64,000 bases of DNA from Litorilituus sediminis (GTDB taxonomy: Bacteria > Pseudomonadota > Gammaproteobacteria > Enterobacterales > Alteromonadaceae): positions 1,364,001-1,428,000 of the forward strand of contig NZ_CP034759.1 in the NCBI RefSeq assembly GCF_004295665.1, given 5' to 3'. Positions 1 to 12,863 of this stretch are shown piece after piece. The notes below the pieces were generated by a model. It worked only from the letters and a program-made list of their open reading frames with translations. It did not search any database and was not told the DNA's origin. The translations under genes were made by a program, and so were the position numbers. Position 1 is the first letter of the stretch. Every line of letters starts with the position of its first letter.

Positions 1-242
1 ATAGTCACAGTTCTATTTTCTTTATCACAACTTACGCGTACACGTAAATCGCCATCGTTCTCGTATAAATCATTATCTGATAACGCTTTAAAACGTAACT
101 TATCGGCAGCATCAGCGGCATTAGAAACTAACTCACGTAGGAAAATTTCTTTATTTGAATAAAGTGAGTGAATCATTAGTTGTAGTAGTTGTTTTACTTC
201 GGTTTGAAAACCGTGAGTTTCTACTTGCTTAGCTTCAGACAT
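1..242 (-). CDS. htpG: Chaperone HtpG (Hsp90), N-terminal part only
   Basis: The complement encodes the first 80 residues of the bacterial Hsp90 ATPase; the rest lies beyond the left edge. It begins [20 protein letters not shown] and contains the start of the GHKL ATP-binding domain, including the conserved helix with [17 protein letters not shown] that carries the catalytic Glu and Mg-binding Asn of Hsp90. The ATG at 240-242 is preceded by a good GGAGA ribosome site. HtpG is a cytosolic ATP-dependent chaperone. A heat-shock-type promoter lies about 60 bases upstream, which fits the family. Confidence 0.96.
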   Translation of the reverse strand, partial: MSEAKQVETHGFQTEVKQLLQLMIHSLYSNKEIFLRELVSNAADAADKLRFKALSDNDLYENDGDLRVRVSCDKENRTVT

Positions 243-301
243 CTGAAACATCTCCTATCAAAAATCATTAAATAAAATATTCGAATTTCTCGATAGAAAC
301 T

Positions 302-329
302 ATGTGGGGACACGGAAAAAGATTTCAAG
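302..329 (-). promoter_or_regulatory. Sigma-32 (heat-shock) type promoter of htpG
   Basis: On the minus strand CTTGAAA (323-329) is separated by 13 bases from CCCCACAT (302-309), close to the RpoH consensus CTTGAAA-N13-15-CCCCAT. It lies about 60 bases upstream of the htpG start. Regulation by RpoH is inferred from sequence only. Confidence 0.8.
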
Positions 330-342
330 GGAAAGTTATTCG

Positions 343-1022
343 CTTTAAATAAATTTTTAAAGCTATGCTGTCAAATAATGACTTTCCGATTAGCACAGCT
401 AAGTTTTATTCATTTGTAGGCTAGATAGCATCACTGGCGAGATACCTGATATTGAGATAAAAAGTTACCAGAGCTTTCAGTATAACGAAAGGCTAAGAGA
501 ATGCCGGAGCAGTGCCACTGCTCCGGACGGAAATACTTGTGAGGAACGATTGACAGATCAGCTCTAACCACAAAGTACTACTACTGATCTATAAACAGGG
601 AGTGAATTACATATCAGTAACAAGATAATACTAACAAACAAATTGTATACTGTATATTGCCAGTTGTAATAAAGTATTACTAATTAATTTTCATAGCGTA
701 CTCAGTAACTTACCAACAAAAAGGCATTACAAAGCATGATTTATTGTAAATTCTCCCCTTAATTCTCAAGCTATTTTCTGACCAGATGGTATAAAAACAA
801 TACAACTTTTAAGCAATATTTAAGCATTGAGCTATTACTTTAACCTTACGTAATCACCTTATTGATAAAACTGGCAAGCAACCATGCACTATAAAAACCA
901 CACTATCCCGCTAACGATAAATAAAGCATTAAGTATATTAAGCTATCAAAACAGTGCAGAACTCATGCAAATGAGCAATGTTAATGTCATAATCAGGTAA
1001 CTATTCACATTAATAACAGCGA
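343..1022. other. Gene-free stretch between htpG and the rRNA operon tail, with one strong hairpin
   Basis: No ORF with coding character is seen on either strand. The one clear structure is a GC-rich perfect inverted repeat at 504-526 (CCGGAGCAGT, 3-base loop, ACTGCTCCGG) in otherwise AT-rich sequence. It has no T-tract, so it is not a classical terminator. Confidence 0.6.
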
Positions 1023-1163
1023 TGCTTAGCAATGTCTTACTCGCACATAAAGAGACAACACCCACACGCTATCAACTTCGGCGCTATCGTATTTCACTTC
1101 TGCTTTTCTTAGGTATGGCGAGTGGGATGAGTGGCTCGCTATCTGCGATTAAAGCTAGGAGCA
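1023..1163 (-). pseudogene. Degenerate 5S rRNA-like copy A (distal)
   Basis: The 3'-end segment of 5S rRNA (the complement of tgcttagcaatgtc) and an internal block resembling the complement of cggcgctat..tttcacttctg are recognisable. The middle carries an insertion and the 5' third is largely rewritten. By eye this copy is roughly 90% identical to copy B and far less like the intact 5S gene at 1509-1626. It starts exactly 243 bases from copy B. The normal 5S secondary structure would not form fully, so I call it a relic, although expression as a separate RNA cannot be excluded. Confidence 0.65.
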
Positions 1164-1225
1164 TCTAAATCGGCTATACTTAACTAGTCTTAGTCGCTTG
1201 TTAAATCCACAAGCGAAAAAAAGCA

Positions 1226-1258
1226 AAAGGCCCAACACTTTCATATCGGGCTCTCTTT
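1226..1258 (-). terminator. Terminator-like hairpin after 5S-like copy B
   Basis: On the minus strand GCCCGATAT, loop GAAA, GTGTTGGGC form a nine-pair stem, several pairs being G-U, followed by CCTTTT. It corresponds position for position to the terminator at 1465-1499, with changes that keep pairing through wobble pairs. Confidence 0.6.
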
Positions 1259-1264
1259 AATTAG

Positions 1265-1406
1265 ACGCTTAGCGATGTCCTACTCGCACATAAAGAGACA
1301 ACACCCACACACTATCAACTTCGGCACTACTGCATTGCACTTCTGCTTTTCTTAGGTATGGCGAATGGTATGAGTGGCTCGCTATCTGCTATAAAAGCTA
1401 GGAGCA
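1265..1406 (-). pseudogene. Degenerate 5S rRNA-like copy B (proximal)
   Basis: This has the same altered 5S-like architecture as copy A, including the shared insertion (aaagagacaaca on plus) and the rewritten 5' third ending in an AGGAGCA-type block. Matching points in copy A, copy B and the intact 5S are 243 bases apart in both steps. Most differences between A and B look like transitions. It is probably a decayed duplicate of the 5S-terminator module of this rRNA operon. Confidence 0.65.
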
Positions 1407-1464
1407 GCTTAATCAGCGATAATTAACTAAGCTTAGTAGCTTGTTAAATTACCGGACGCAGAAA

Positions 1465-1499
1465 AGCAAAAAGCCCGACACTTTCGTATCGGGCTTTTC
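1465..1499 (-). terminator. Rho-independent terminator of the rRNA operon
   Basis: On the minus strand AAAAGCCCGATAC, GAAA tetraloop, GTGTCGGGCTTTTT gives a strong stem followed by a T-run, ten bases after the 3' end of the 5S gene. Confidence 0.9.
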
Positions 1500-1508
1500 T
1501 TAAATAGG

Positions 1509-1626
1509 TGCTTAGCAATGTCCTACTCTCACATGGGAACTCCCACACTACCATCGGCGCTATTGCATTTCACTTCTGAGTTCGGAATGGGATCAGGTGG
1601 TTCTACAATGCTATTGTCGCTAAGCA
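1509..1626 (-). rRNA. rrf: 5S ribosomal RNA
   Basis: The complement shows a complete 5S rRNA of about 118 bases. Helix I is closed by GCTTAGC at the 5' end and GCTAAGC at the 3' end. The conserved central region CCGAACTCAGAAGTGAAA is present. It is the last gene of the 16S-tRNA-23S-5S operon and is followed directly by a terminator. Confidence 0.97.
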
Positions 1627-1723
1627 AAAAAGGACAATCTCGAAAACTTAATATAAATCTTAACTCTTGTAACTTAGTGCGTGATGTTCATCAGCTTCAT
1701 ACACAAAACCACTTAGGCGTTGT

Positions 1724-4606
<2,883 letters not shown>

Positions 4607-4861
4607 ACAACCCTAAGTAGTCTTAGTAGACCTTGGTGACTAAACCAAGGCAATTGTAAAGTCTGACATTTTCACGCACTTTCACTTAACTTTCGTTAAA
4701 GTGATGAGTTACTTGAATAAGAGTTAATAGTCTTTCAACTATTGGTCTAAATGATTAAGGAATACATCATTTAGCTATTGTTGGTATTTATACTTATGTG
4801 ATTGAAGCGCGACACTTCGCACACCATATAAACACCGGGTATTTATATCAGCTTTCCAGAT

Positions 4862-4872
4862 TGTTAAAGAGC
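4862..4872 (-). promoter_or_regulatory. boxA antitermination element in the 16S-23S spacer
   Basis: The minus strand reads GCTCTTTAACA, matching the rRNA boxA core bound by NusB/S10 in relatives. It sits about 255 bases upstream of the 23S 5' end. Confidence 0.75.
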
Positions 4873-4992
4873 GTCAAACTAGCACACATTCGGCTAATTC
4901 GTGATTCCCCTCCTTGCGGAGAGTAAAAACCAAACTTAAATTGTTCATTGAACCGCTTAAGTTTGGCTTCTTTCTTTAGTCAAGAGTAATGA

Positions 4993-5068
4993 TGGTGGAG
5001 CTAAGCAGGATCGAACTGCTGACCTCCTGCGTGCAAGGCAGGCGCTCTCCCAGCTGAGCTATAGCCCC
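4993..5068 (-). tRNA. tRNA-Ala (anticodon UGC)
   Basis: A 76-base cloverleaf begins GGGGCTATAGCTCAGCTGGG, has anticodon TGC in the loop CTTGCACG, a GTTCGAT T-loop, and an encoded CCA end. It sits in the 16S-23S spacer 89 bases from the 16S 3' end. No tRNA-Ile was found in this spacer, whereas many gammaproteobacterial operons carry an Ile-Ala pair. Confidence 0.97.
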
Positions 5069-5106
5069 ATCTTGTCACCTAAGGCAGGTGTACTCTTTTA
5101 ATTTCG

Positions 5107-5133
5107 TTATCATGTAATTTGTGTGAACACTCA
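5107..5133 (-). other. 3' arm of the 16S precursor processing stem
   Basis: On the minus strand this reads TGAGTGTTCACACAAATTAC and onward, and is complementary with few mismatches to the 5' leader segment at 6848-6874. The two arms would pair across the 16S rRNA as an RNase III substrate. Confidence 0.7.
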
Positions 5134-5157
5134 ACAAAGCATTGTTTTACTTCAAGA

Positions 5158-6698
<1,541 letters not shown>

Positions 6699-6847
6699 AA
6701 AAATCGTTTGTGCATCATAAGATGCGACTCAATGAATTCTGTACATATAAAACTTGCATTACTATTAAATAGTAAGAATAGTTTTGTGTGTCATTCATCA
6801 TTAAGTTGTTTTACGTCCAATGGACTTTTATAAAATCAACATCAATG

Positions 6848-6888
6848 TGAGTGCCCACACAAATTGCATGATAACTAATTGTTAAAGA
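6848..6888 (-). promoter_or_regulatory. 16S leader: boxA and 5' arm of the processing stem
   Basis: The minus strand has TCTTTAACA (6880-6888), a boxA-like core. It is followed by the arm at 6848-6874, which is complementary to 5107-5133 beyond the 16S 3' end. Together these form the usual antitermination and RNase III leader of an rRNA operon. Confidence 0.7.
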
Positions 6889-6962
6889 ATCTCTGCGAGA
6901 AGATATAAATCGCATTCGTTTATATCTGATGCTCCGTAAGCTTTGCCCCGAAGCGGATGCGC

Positions 6963-6990
6963 ATTGTACGCTTCCTAGTTTTGATGTCAA
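6963..6990 (-). promoter_or_regulatory. rRNA operon promoter P2 (16S-proximal)
   Basis: TTGACA (6985-6990), a 16-base spacer and TACAAT (6963-6968) on the minus strand, followed by the GC-rich discriminator GCGCATCCGCTTC. Short spacers and GC-rich discriminators are typical of stringently and growth-rate controlled rRNA promoters. Confidence 0.85.
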
Positions 6991-7043
6991 CGTTTTTTTT
7001 AACTTATTTCAAATTAATTTTTAACGTTATCTCAAGCTAATCT

Positions 7044-7071
7044 TTCATATTTGATTGAGTTAACTTGTCAA
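7044..7071 (-). promoter_or_regulatory. Possible middle rRNA promoter
   Basis: TTGACA (7066-7071), a 16-base spacer and TATGAA (7044-7049) on the minus strand. The -10 is poor and no GC-rich discriminator follows, so this is less certain than its two neighbours. Confidence 0.4.
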
Positions 7072-7108
7072 AACTAACTTCTTAAGTCTCCCTGAGAAGT
7101 GGATGCGC

Positions 7109-7136
7109 ATTTTAGACACTTTTCTTCTTAGGTCAA
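7109..7136 (-). promoter_or_regulatory. rRNA operon promoter P1 (distal)
   Basis: TTGACC (7131-7136), a 16-base spacer and TAAAAT (7109-7114) on the minus strand, followed by GCGCATCCACTTC. The start region is nearly identical to that of P2. Confidence 0.8.
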
Positions 7137-7139
7137 CCC

Positions 7140-7655
7140 TTATTTGCAATTAATTTTAAAACAACATTCATTTGTATAATTAAACAGCAAAAAAGCCAAT
7201 TTATAAGGCAAACACTGACAAAAAAGCTCTTAACTAGAAAGCAAAGCGATTCAAATAAAGGTTATTCGCTAAATATAAAACTAATGGGTAATTGCTTTAA
7301 CCAATTTAACAAATAAATATTTAATCAAACAAAAAAGGGTAATAAATAACTATCGTACAAAATATCAATTATGCAAATTAAAAAGCCGCTATTTCTTTAC
7401 TGAGTTGTCACGTACGTTTTCAAGAACACCACTCAAGTAAACAATCTAACTATATATCTATAACTCTATATTACTCTTATCAGCCATCTATAATTAAAAT
7501 AGCCTAGTTGGAATGAGTAATTAGCTTCGAAATAACAGTCATTTGTCATCAAGCGTTATATTTGATAGCGTACATTAATTGAATTTACAGTGATTGTGTT
7601 CTACAACTTACTATGATGTAGAACACTATTTTTGAAGTGTTACTAAGGGTTTATT
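7140..7655. other. AT-rich gene-free stretch between the rRNA promoters and the DUF4124 gene
   Basis: No coding region is visible. On the minus strand it would hold the AT-rich UP-element and Fis-type upstream activating region of the rRNA promoter. On the plus strand it holds the promoter of the next gene. I could not pick out individual sites with confidence. Confidence 0.5.
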
Positions 7656-8150
7656 ATGAATACTAAGGTTAAGCATTTACCTAAGGAGTTTACCTACTGC
7701 CTGCTAGCAATTTCTATTGCAATAGTAGGAAATCTTTATAGCCCCCCTGTAGCAGCAAAGGATATTGCTATATATCGCTGGGTTGATAAAAATAATGTCG
7801 TCCACTTTAGTCAGAATTTACCCAAAGATGATAATTATACACAACTAACCACTGTCTCATCCTTCAAGGCGCTTTCGAAAAAAGAGCGCCAAGCTCTAAA
7901 AGAAAGGGATGCCGCTGAAAAAGTATTGGCAGAAGAAAAAGAGCAGCTAGTTGCCAATGAAGAAACCTTTAAGCGAAATTGCCAAGCCGCTAAAGATAAT
8001 ATAAAGATGTTAAGCTCATTTAATGAAGTACTCATAACGGAAGAAAATAGCGATGGCACAACCACTAATCGAGTTTTATCCGACCAAGAAAAACAAGAGC
8101 AACTAGCGTTAAGTAAAAAACATATGGGATTGTATTGTAGAGAGGAATAG
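7656..8150 (+). CDS. DUF4124-domain secreted protein
   Basis: 164 residues. A hydrophobic N-terminal stretch (about 14-34) looks like a signal peptide ending near PVAAKD. The DUF4124 signature follows at 39-51 (IYRWVDKNNVVHF), a short beta-fold found in many proteobacterial periplasmic proteins of unknown role. A charged, Lys/Glu-rich segment (about 70-105) looks helical, possibly coiled coil. Two cysteines occur in the second half, one near the C-terminus. It is a single gene closed by a hairpin shared with the convergent clpB. The biochemical function is unknown. Confidence 0.8.
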   Translation: MNTKVKHLPKEFTYCLLAISIAIVGNLYSPPVAAKDIAIYRWVDKNNVVHFSQNLPKDDNYTQLTTVSSFKALSKKERQALKERDAAEKVLAEEKEQLVANEETFKRNCQAAKDNIKMLSSFNEVLITEENSDGTTTNRVLSDQEKQEQLALSKKHMGLYCREE

Positions 8151-8180
8151 AACTAGACGTTCTCACATGTGTGTTATCAA

Positions 8181-8208
8181 AGTGCCCAATACGAACTCAT
8201 TGGGCACT
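8181..8208. terminator. Bidirectional terminator hairpin between the DUF4124 gene and clpB
   Basis: AGTGCCCAAT, 8-base loop, ATTGGGCACT is a perfect 10-bp stem between two convergent genes. The following ATTGTTT tract is only moderately T-rich. Confidence 0.75.
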
Positions 8209-8243
8209 ATTGTTTAAATGAAATAGTTTAGATAAAGCAAAAG

Positions 8244-10814
8244 TTAGCTAAAAACTAATTCCCCCGCTTCAACAGATACCTCAATTGTTTTGCCTTTTTC
8301 AAACTCATTAGCCAGTAATTTTTGCGCTAATGGGTTTTCTATCTCTTGTTGAATCGCTCTTTTTAATGGTCTTGCGCCAAAAATAGGGTCAAAACCAGCG
8401 GCTGCAATCATAGATAATGCCTCAGGGTGAACTTTAAGACTCAGCTCTTGCTCAGTTAATCTATCTGCTAGTGCTTGAATTTGAATACCAGCTATGCGCT
8501 CTATTTGCTCAGCAATTAACGGATGGAATACCACAGATTCATCAACGCGGTTGATAAACTCAGGTTTAAAGTGATGACCTAGTTCGTTCATTACTTGCGC
8601 TTTAATTTGTTGATAATTTTCATCACCAGCAAACTCTTGAATAATATCTGAGCCAATATTAGACGTCATAATAATTACAGTATTTTTAAAGTCTACAGTA
8701 CGACCTTGGCCATCGGTAAGGCGGCCATCATCTAGTACTTGCAATAGAATATTAAACACATCAGGGTGCGCTTTTTCCACTTCATCTAAGAGAATGACAG
8801 AATAAGGTTTACGCCTTACGGCTTCAGTTAAATAACCACCTTCTTCATAGCCCACATATCCTGGGGGAGCACCAACCAAACGCGCAACCGAATGCTTCTC
8901 CATAAACTCAGACATATCAATTCGGATCAAAGAGTCTTCACTATCAAATAAGAAATAGGCAAGCGCTTTGGTTAATTCCGTTTTACCCACCCCTGTTGGC
9001 CCTAAAAACAAAAACGAACCTATAGGCTGATTTGGGTCAGCAAGACCAGCTCGAGAACGTCTGATAGCATTCGCTACCGATGATACAGCTTCATCTTGAC
9101 CAATCACTTTCTCATGTAATTGTGTTTCCATTTGCAATAGCTTGTCACGTTCTTGCTCCAGCATTTTCGATACAGGTATTCCTGTTGCTCGACTTAATAC
9201 ATCAGCAATCTCAACATCAGTGACCTTGTTAGCAAGCAAACTCATTTCTTGCATTTCTGCTTGGCTCGCCAAATCTAGTTGTTTTTCAAGCTCAGGTAAC
9301 TTGCCATATTGCAACTCAGACATGCGATTTAGATCACCGGTTCTTCTAGCGGATTCTAATTCAATTCTCGCTTGTTCCAGCTCTTCTTTAATGGCTTGAG
9401 TACCGTAAAGTGCCGCTTTTTCTGTTGTCCAAATTTCATCAAGTTCATCATATTTCTGTTGGTTTTGACGAATTTGTTCTGAAATAAGTGCTAAACGTTT
9501 GATTGATGCTTCATCAGATTCTTTTTCAACTGCTTTTTGCTCTAGCTTTAATTGAATAAGCTTACGCTCTAATCTATCTAGGTCTTCAGGTTTAGAGTCC
9601 ATCTGCAAGCGTATGCTCGATGCTGCTTCATCAATCAAATCAATTGCCTTATCAGGCAATTGCCTATCACTAATATAGCGGTGAGATAAACTCGCAGCAG
9701 CAACGATAGCAGGATCGGTTATATTCACCGAGTGATGTAATTCATAACGTTCTTTTAAACCACGTAAAATAGCGATGGTATCTTCTACGCTTGGCTCATC
9801 TACTAATACTTTTTGGAAACGACGCTCCAAAGCAGCATCTTTTTCGATGTACTGCCTGTATTCATCGAGTGTTGTTGCTCCTACACAGTGCAAGTCACCA
9901 CGCGCTAAGGCAGGTTTTAGCATATTACCCGCATCCATAGCACCATCTGTTTTTCCTGCACCCACCATAGTGTGTAATTCATCAATAAAGAGAATTACCT
10001 GCCCTTCTTCATGAGCAAGTTCGTTTAAGACAGCTTTTAACCTCTCTTCAAACTCTCCTCGATACTTAGCACCGGCAACTAAAGCCCCCATATCCAAAGA
10101 AAGTACACGTTTATTTTTTAACCCTTCTGGAACTTCATGGTCAACAATACGTTGTGCAAGCCCTTCCACTATGGCCGTTTTACCTACACCTGGTTGACCA
10201 ATCAATACGGGATTATTTTTAGTACGGCGCTGCAATACTTGTAACGTTCTACGTATCTCATCATCTCGTCCAATAACAGGGTCTAATTTTCCCTGCTCAG
10301 CTCTTTCTGTTAGGTCAATGGTATATTTCTGCAAGGCTTGACGAACATCTTCAGCATTTTGCTCTTCAACCTTTTGTCCGCCACGAATGTGTTCAATAGC
10401 TGCCTTTATTCTTTGCTCATTAGCGCCTAACTCTGTGAGAATTTTCCCTAAAGCCCCTTTATCTTCAATCGCCGCTAAAATAAACATTTCCGATGAGATA
10501 AATTTATCTCCCATCTTTTGTGCATGTTTATCACATAAGTTAAATAAGCGACCAGTTGCCGCAGATAGTTGTACGTCTCCGCCCGAACCTTGCACTTGAG
10601 CCAAAGACTGTAATGCCTCATCAGTTTTAGTGCGTAAAGTACGAATATCTATACCCGCACTTTTTAACAATGGAATAATGGTATTGGCGTTTTGATTTAA
10701 TAGCGCCATCATTAAATGAAGTGGTTCGATAAATTGGTGATCTCGCCCTAAAGCTAATGACTGCGCATCAGCTATGGACTCTTGAAAAGATTGGGTAAAA
10801 CGATCTAAACGCAT
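8244..10814 (-). CDS. clpB: ATP-dependent disaggregase ClpB (Hsp104 family)
   Basis: 856 residues, the usual ClpB length. In order: Clp N-domain repeats (1-145), AAA+ module 1 with Walker A GQPGVGKT (about 206), the ClpB-specific coiled-coil M domain (about 410-530), AAA+ module 2 with Walker [10 protein letters not shown] (about 605), and the C-terminal D2-small domain. With DnaK/DnaJ/GrpE it extracts polypeptides from cytosolic aggregates. A strong AGGAGG site precedes the ATG and a sigma-32-like promoter lies 28-55 bases upstream. The order clpB-pgeF-rluD, with bamD diverging, matches E. coli. Confidence 0.98.
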   Translation of the reverse strand: MRLDRFTQSFQESIADAQSLALGRDHQFIEPLHLMMALLNQNANTIIPLLKSAGIDIRTLRTKTDEALQSLAQVQGSGGDVQLSAATGRLFNLCDKHAQKMGDKFISSEMFILAAIEDKGALGKILTELGANEQRIKAAIEHIRGGQKVEEQNAEDVRQALQKYTIDLTERAEQGKLDPVIGRDDEIRRTLQVLQRRTKNNPVLIGQPGVGKTAIVEGLAQRIVDHEVPEGLKNKRVLSLDMGALVAGAKYRGEFEERLKAVLNELAHEEGQVILFIDELHTMVGAGKTDGAMDAGNMLKPALARGDLHCVGATTLDEYRQYIEKDAALERRFQKVLVDEPSVEDTIAILRGLKERYELHHSVNITDPAIVAAASLSHRYISDRQLPDKAIDLIDEAASSIRLQMDSKPEDLDRLERKLIQLKLEQKAVEKESDEASIKRLALISEQIRQNQQKYDELDEIWTTEKAALYGTQAIKEELEQARIELESARRTGDLNRMSELQYGKLPELEKQLDLASQAEMQEMSLLANKVTDVEIADVLSRATGIPVSKMLEQERDKLLQMETQLHEKVIGQDEAVSSVANAIRRSRAGLADPNQPIGSFLFLGPTGVGKTELTKALAYFLFDSEDSLIRIDMSEFMEKHSVARLVGAPPGYVGYEEGGYLTEAVRRKPYSVILLDEVEKAHPDVFNILLQVLDDGRLTDGQGRTVDFKNTVIIMTSNIGSDIIQEFAGDENYQQIKAQVMNELGHHFKPEFINRVDESVVFHPLIAEQIERIAGIQIQALADRLTEQELSLKVHPEALSMIAAAGFDPIFGARPLKRAIQQEIENPLAQKLLANEFEKGKTIEVSVEAGELVFS

Positions 10815-10841
10815 AATATATCCTCCTAGCTCATGATACTG

Positions 10842-10869
10842 TTATGAGGATAAATTTTTATTTTTCAAT
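10842..10869 (-). promoter_or_regulatory. Sigma-32-like promoter of clpB
   Basis: On the minus strand TTGAAA (10863-10868), 13 bases, then CCTCATAA (10842-10849), close to CTTGAAA-N13-15-CCCCATNT. It would give clpB a transcript separate from pgeF. Confidence 0.65.
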
Positions 10870-10902
10870 ATTGTTATGGAGATAAATAGAGTAAAAATAA
10901 GA

Positions 10903-11703
10903 TTAGATTCGACAAATAACCGTAGCCATACGCCCTGTAATGGCTTGTTTTCTATAAGAGTAATATTTTTGAGGCATGGAGAAAGTACATTCATGTAAGC
11001 TTTCTATAGAATGAACACCCAGTGCTTGTAATTGCAGCTTGGCAATTTGATGTAAACTTGCTAAGTATTTATTATTACCAATAACAGTAAATGCTTGTTG
11101 AAAAACCTCTGCTTGTTGGACAAATTCATCGTAAACGTCCTGCCCCACTTCAAATACTTTTTCGCCAATACAGGGCCCTAGCCAAGCAACTATCTCAGTT
11201 ACAGGTGAAGACATGGCGGTAATAGTATTAGCAATAATATTACCTGCTAAAGGTCGCCAGCCACCATGTATCGCGGCAACTTCAAGCCCTTCTTTATGGG
11301 CAAGTAAAATTGGTAAGCAATCTGCGGTCATAATTGCCAGTGCTAGATGTTTTTGCTTAGTAATGCTTGCATCAGCAACCAATGGCGAAGAAGAAAACTC
11401 ATTTACTTCGACAACAGAGTTACCGTGAACTTGCTCTAACCATTGAATATCTAATCGAATAGCCGACGTTTCTTTGGCAATATAGCGAGCTAATATTTCC
11501 CTATTTTTGATAACATCATCAGCATTATCATTTACATGTAAAGCAAGATTAAACGACTGAAAATCATTATCTTTATTTAGGGTATCTGAAGGAGATATTC
11601 GCGTTGTTTGTATTGCTAATATATTATTGGCAGGAAAAATCGCCTGCTCAATGGCTGAGCAGGACGTTTGATGATTACCTTGGTTAATACTCTTGTTGGG
11701 CAT
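10903..11703 (-). CDS. pgeF: Purine nucleoside phosphorylase PgeF (YfiH, DUF152/laccase-domain family)
   Basis: 266 residues of the YfiH family, once called polyphenol oxidase or laccase domain. Members are now known to phosphorolyse or deaminate purine nucleosides, and E. coli YfiH also affects peptidoglycan fidelity. The family's metal and active-site motifs are present: QVHG (about 96), TADCLP, and AAIHGGWRPLAGN with its conserved His, plus the C-terminal YSYR motif. The N-terminus is about 25 residues longer than the E. coli protein. The gene overlaps the end of rluD by 20 bases, so the two are probably translationally coupled. Confidence 0.88.
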   Translation of the reverse strand: MPNKSINQGNHQTSCSAIEQAIFPANNILAIQTTRISPSDTLNKDNDFQSFNLALHVNDNADDVIKNREILARYIAKETSAIRLDIQWLEQVHGNSVVEVNEFSSSPLVADASITKQKHLALAIMTADCLPILLAHKEGLEVAAIHGGWRPLAGNIIANTITAMSSPVTEIVAWLGPCIGEKVFEVGQDVYDEFVQQAEVFQQAFTVIGNNKYLASLHQIAKLQLQALGVHSIESLHECTFSMPQKYYSYRKQAITGRMATVICRI

Positions 11704-12658
11704 TTAATTTATTGTCTTCTTGTAGTAATTGCACAAGTTCAACAAAATCTTCTGGAAGGTCTGCATGCCATGTCATTAACTCTCCTGTAATTGGGTGGTA
11801 TAGAGATAACATTGCAGCGTGCAATGCTTGGCGCTTAAAACTGCGCAACATAGCTAAAAGCTCGGGTGTAGCATTTTTAGGTGGCCTTGGTCTACCACCA
11901 TAAACAGGGTCTCCCACGAGTGGATGAGAAATATGAGCCATATGTACTCGGATTTGATGTGTCCTTCCCGTTTCCAGTCTTAAACGTAACCTTGTATGAA
12001 GCCTATACTTTTCCATAACACGGTAATGAGTAACAGAAGGACGACCAGAAAAAGTAACCGCCATGTGGGTTCTTTTAGTAGCATGACGACCAATTGGCTC
12101 ATCAACTACACCACCAGCAGTCATAATACCATTAGCCACGGCTTCATATTCACGGGTAATTTCTCTACGTTGCAATGCATCAACCAAGTTAGTTTGTGCG
12201 GCAATAGTTTTAGCTACAACCATCAAACCTGTAGTGTCCTTATCTAGACGATGTACGATACCTGCTCTAGGGACGACTTCCAGTTCTGGACAATGGTTTA
12301 ACAAAGCATTTAATACGGTACCATCAGGATTTCCAGCCCCAGGGTGAACAACTAAATCTGCGGGCTTATTAATAACCAAAATATCATCATCTTCATAAAC
12401 AATATTAAGTGGTATATCTTGTGGCTCAAACCTAACTTCAGCTTCAACTTCGGCATTAATGGCTATGATTTCTCCGCCGTACATTTTCTCTCTAGCACGT
12501 GTTTGAACTTCACCATTGACAGTAACACTGCCAGCTAATATCCAATCTTTTAACCGAGATCGTGAATAATCAGGAAACATTTGTGCCAATGTTTGGTCTA
12601 AGCGTTTACCTAAACATGACTCAGGAACACTATCTTTATGTTGAATAATTTCAGCCAT
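11684..12658 (-). CDS. rluD: 23S rRNA pseudouridine synthase RluD
   Basis: 324 residues, near the 326 of E. coli RluD, which makes pseudouridines 1911, 1915 and 1917 in helix 69 of 23S rRNA. An S4 RNA-binding domain (about 15-75) precedes the RluA-type catalytic domain with the HRLDKDTTGLMV motif holding the catalytic Asp. I chose the ATG at 12656-12658 (MAEIIQHK), which has AAGAGA upstream, over an upstream in-frame start that would add 20 basic residues absent from the family. It heads the rluD-pgeF pair and diverges from bamD. Confidence 0.95.
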   Translation of the reverse strand: MAEIIQHKDSVPESCLGKRLDQTLAQMFPDYSRSRLKDWILAGSVTVNGEVQTRAREKMYGGEIIAINAEVEAEVRFEPQDIPLNIVYEDDDILVINKPADLVVHPGAGNPDGTVLNALLNHCPELEVVPRAGIVHRLDKDTTGLMVVAKTIAAQTNLVDALQRREITREYEAVANGIMTAGGVVDEPIGRHATKRTHMAVTFSGRPSVTHYRVMEKYRLHTRLRLRLETGRTHQIRVHMAHISHPLVGDPVYGGRPRPPKNATPELLAMLRSFKRQALHAAMLSLYHPITGELMTWHADLPEDFVELVQLLQEDNKLNAQQEY

Positions 12659-12863
12659 TGAATTCTCTTTTACTACCTTTAGTCGTAATTTTAACCTGAG
12701 TAAACGCCATAGATACACTTAAAAACAAACGATAAATACATCAAATTGTTTTTTCACTGTGCAAGGCAAGGTTGCTAGGTTAGAATGCATGCAGATATTT
12801 TACCCCTTTACTCACGGGTTTGATATTAATTTTAACGAAAACAAATTAGTGATAGCAAAATTC

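Noticed and set aside
1023-1406. The 243-bp repeats as a CRISPR array or as tRNA genes
   Set aside because: Only two degenerate units plus the 5S gene; no short direct repeats with unique spacers and no cloverleaf. Similarity to 5S rRNA explains them.
5069-5157. A tRNA-Ile gene between 16S and tRNA-Ala
   Set aside because: The 89 bases contain only the processing-stem arm; no second cloverleaf is present here or in the rest of the spacer.
12759-12863. A longer BamD start 35 codons upstream
   Set aside because: It would put a long hydrophilic stretch before the lipoprotein signal; family members start just before the signal peptide.
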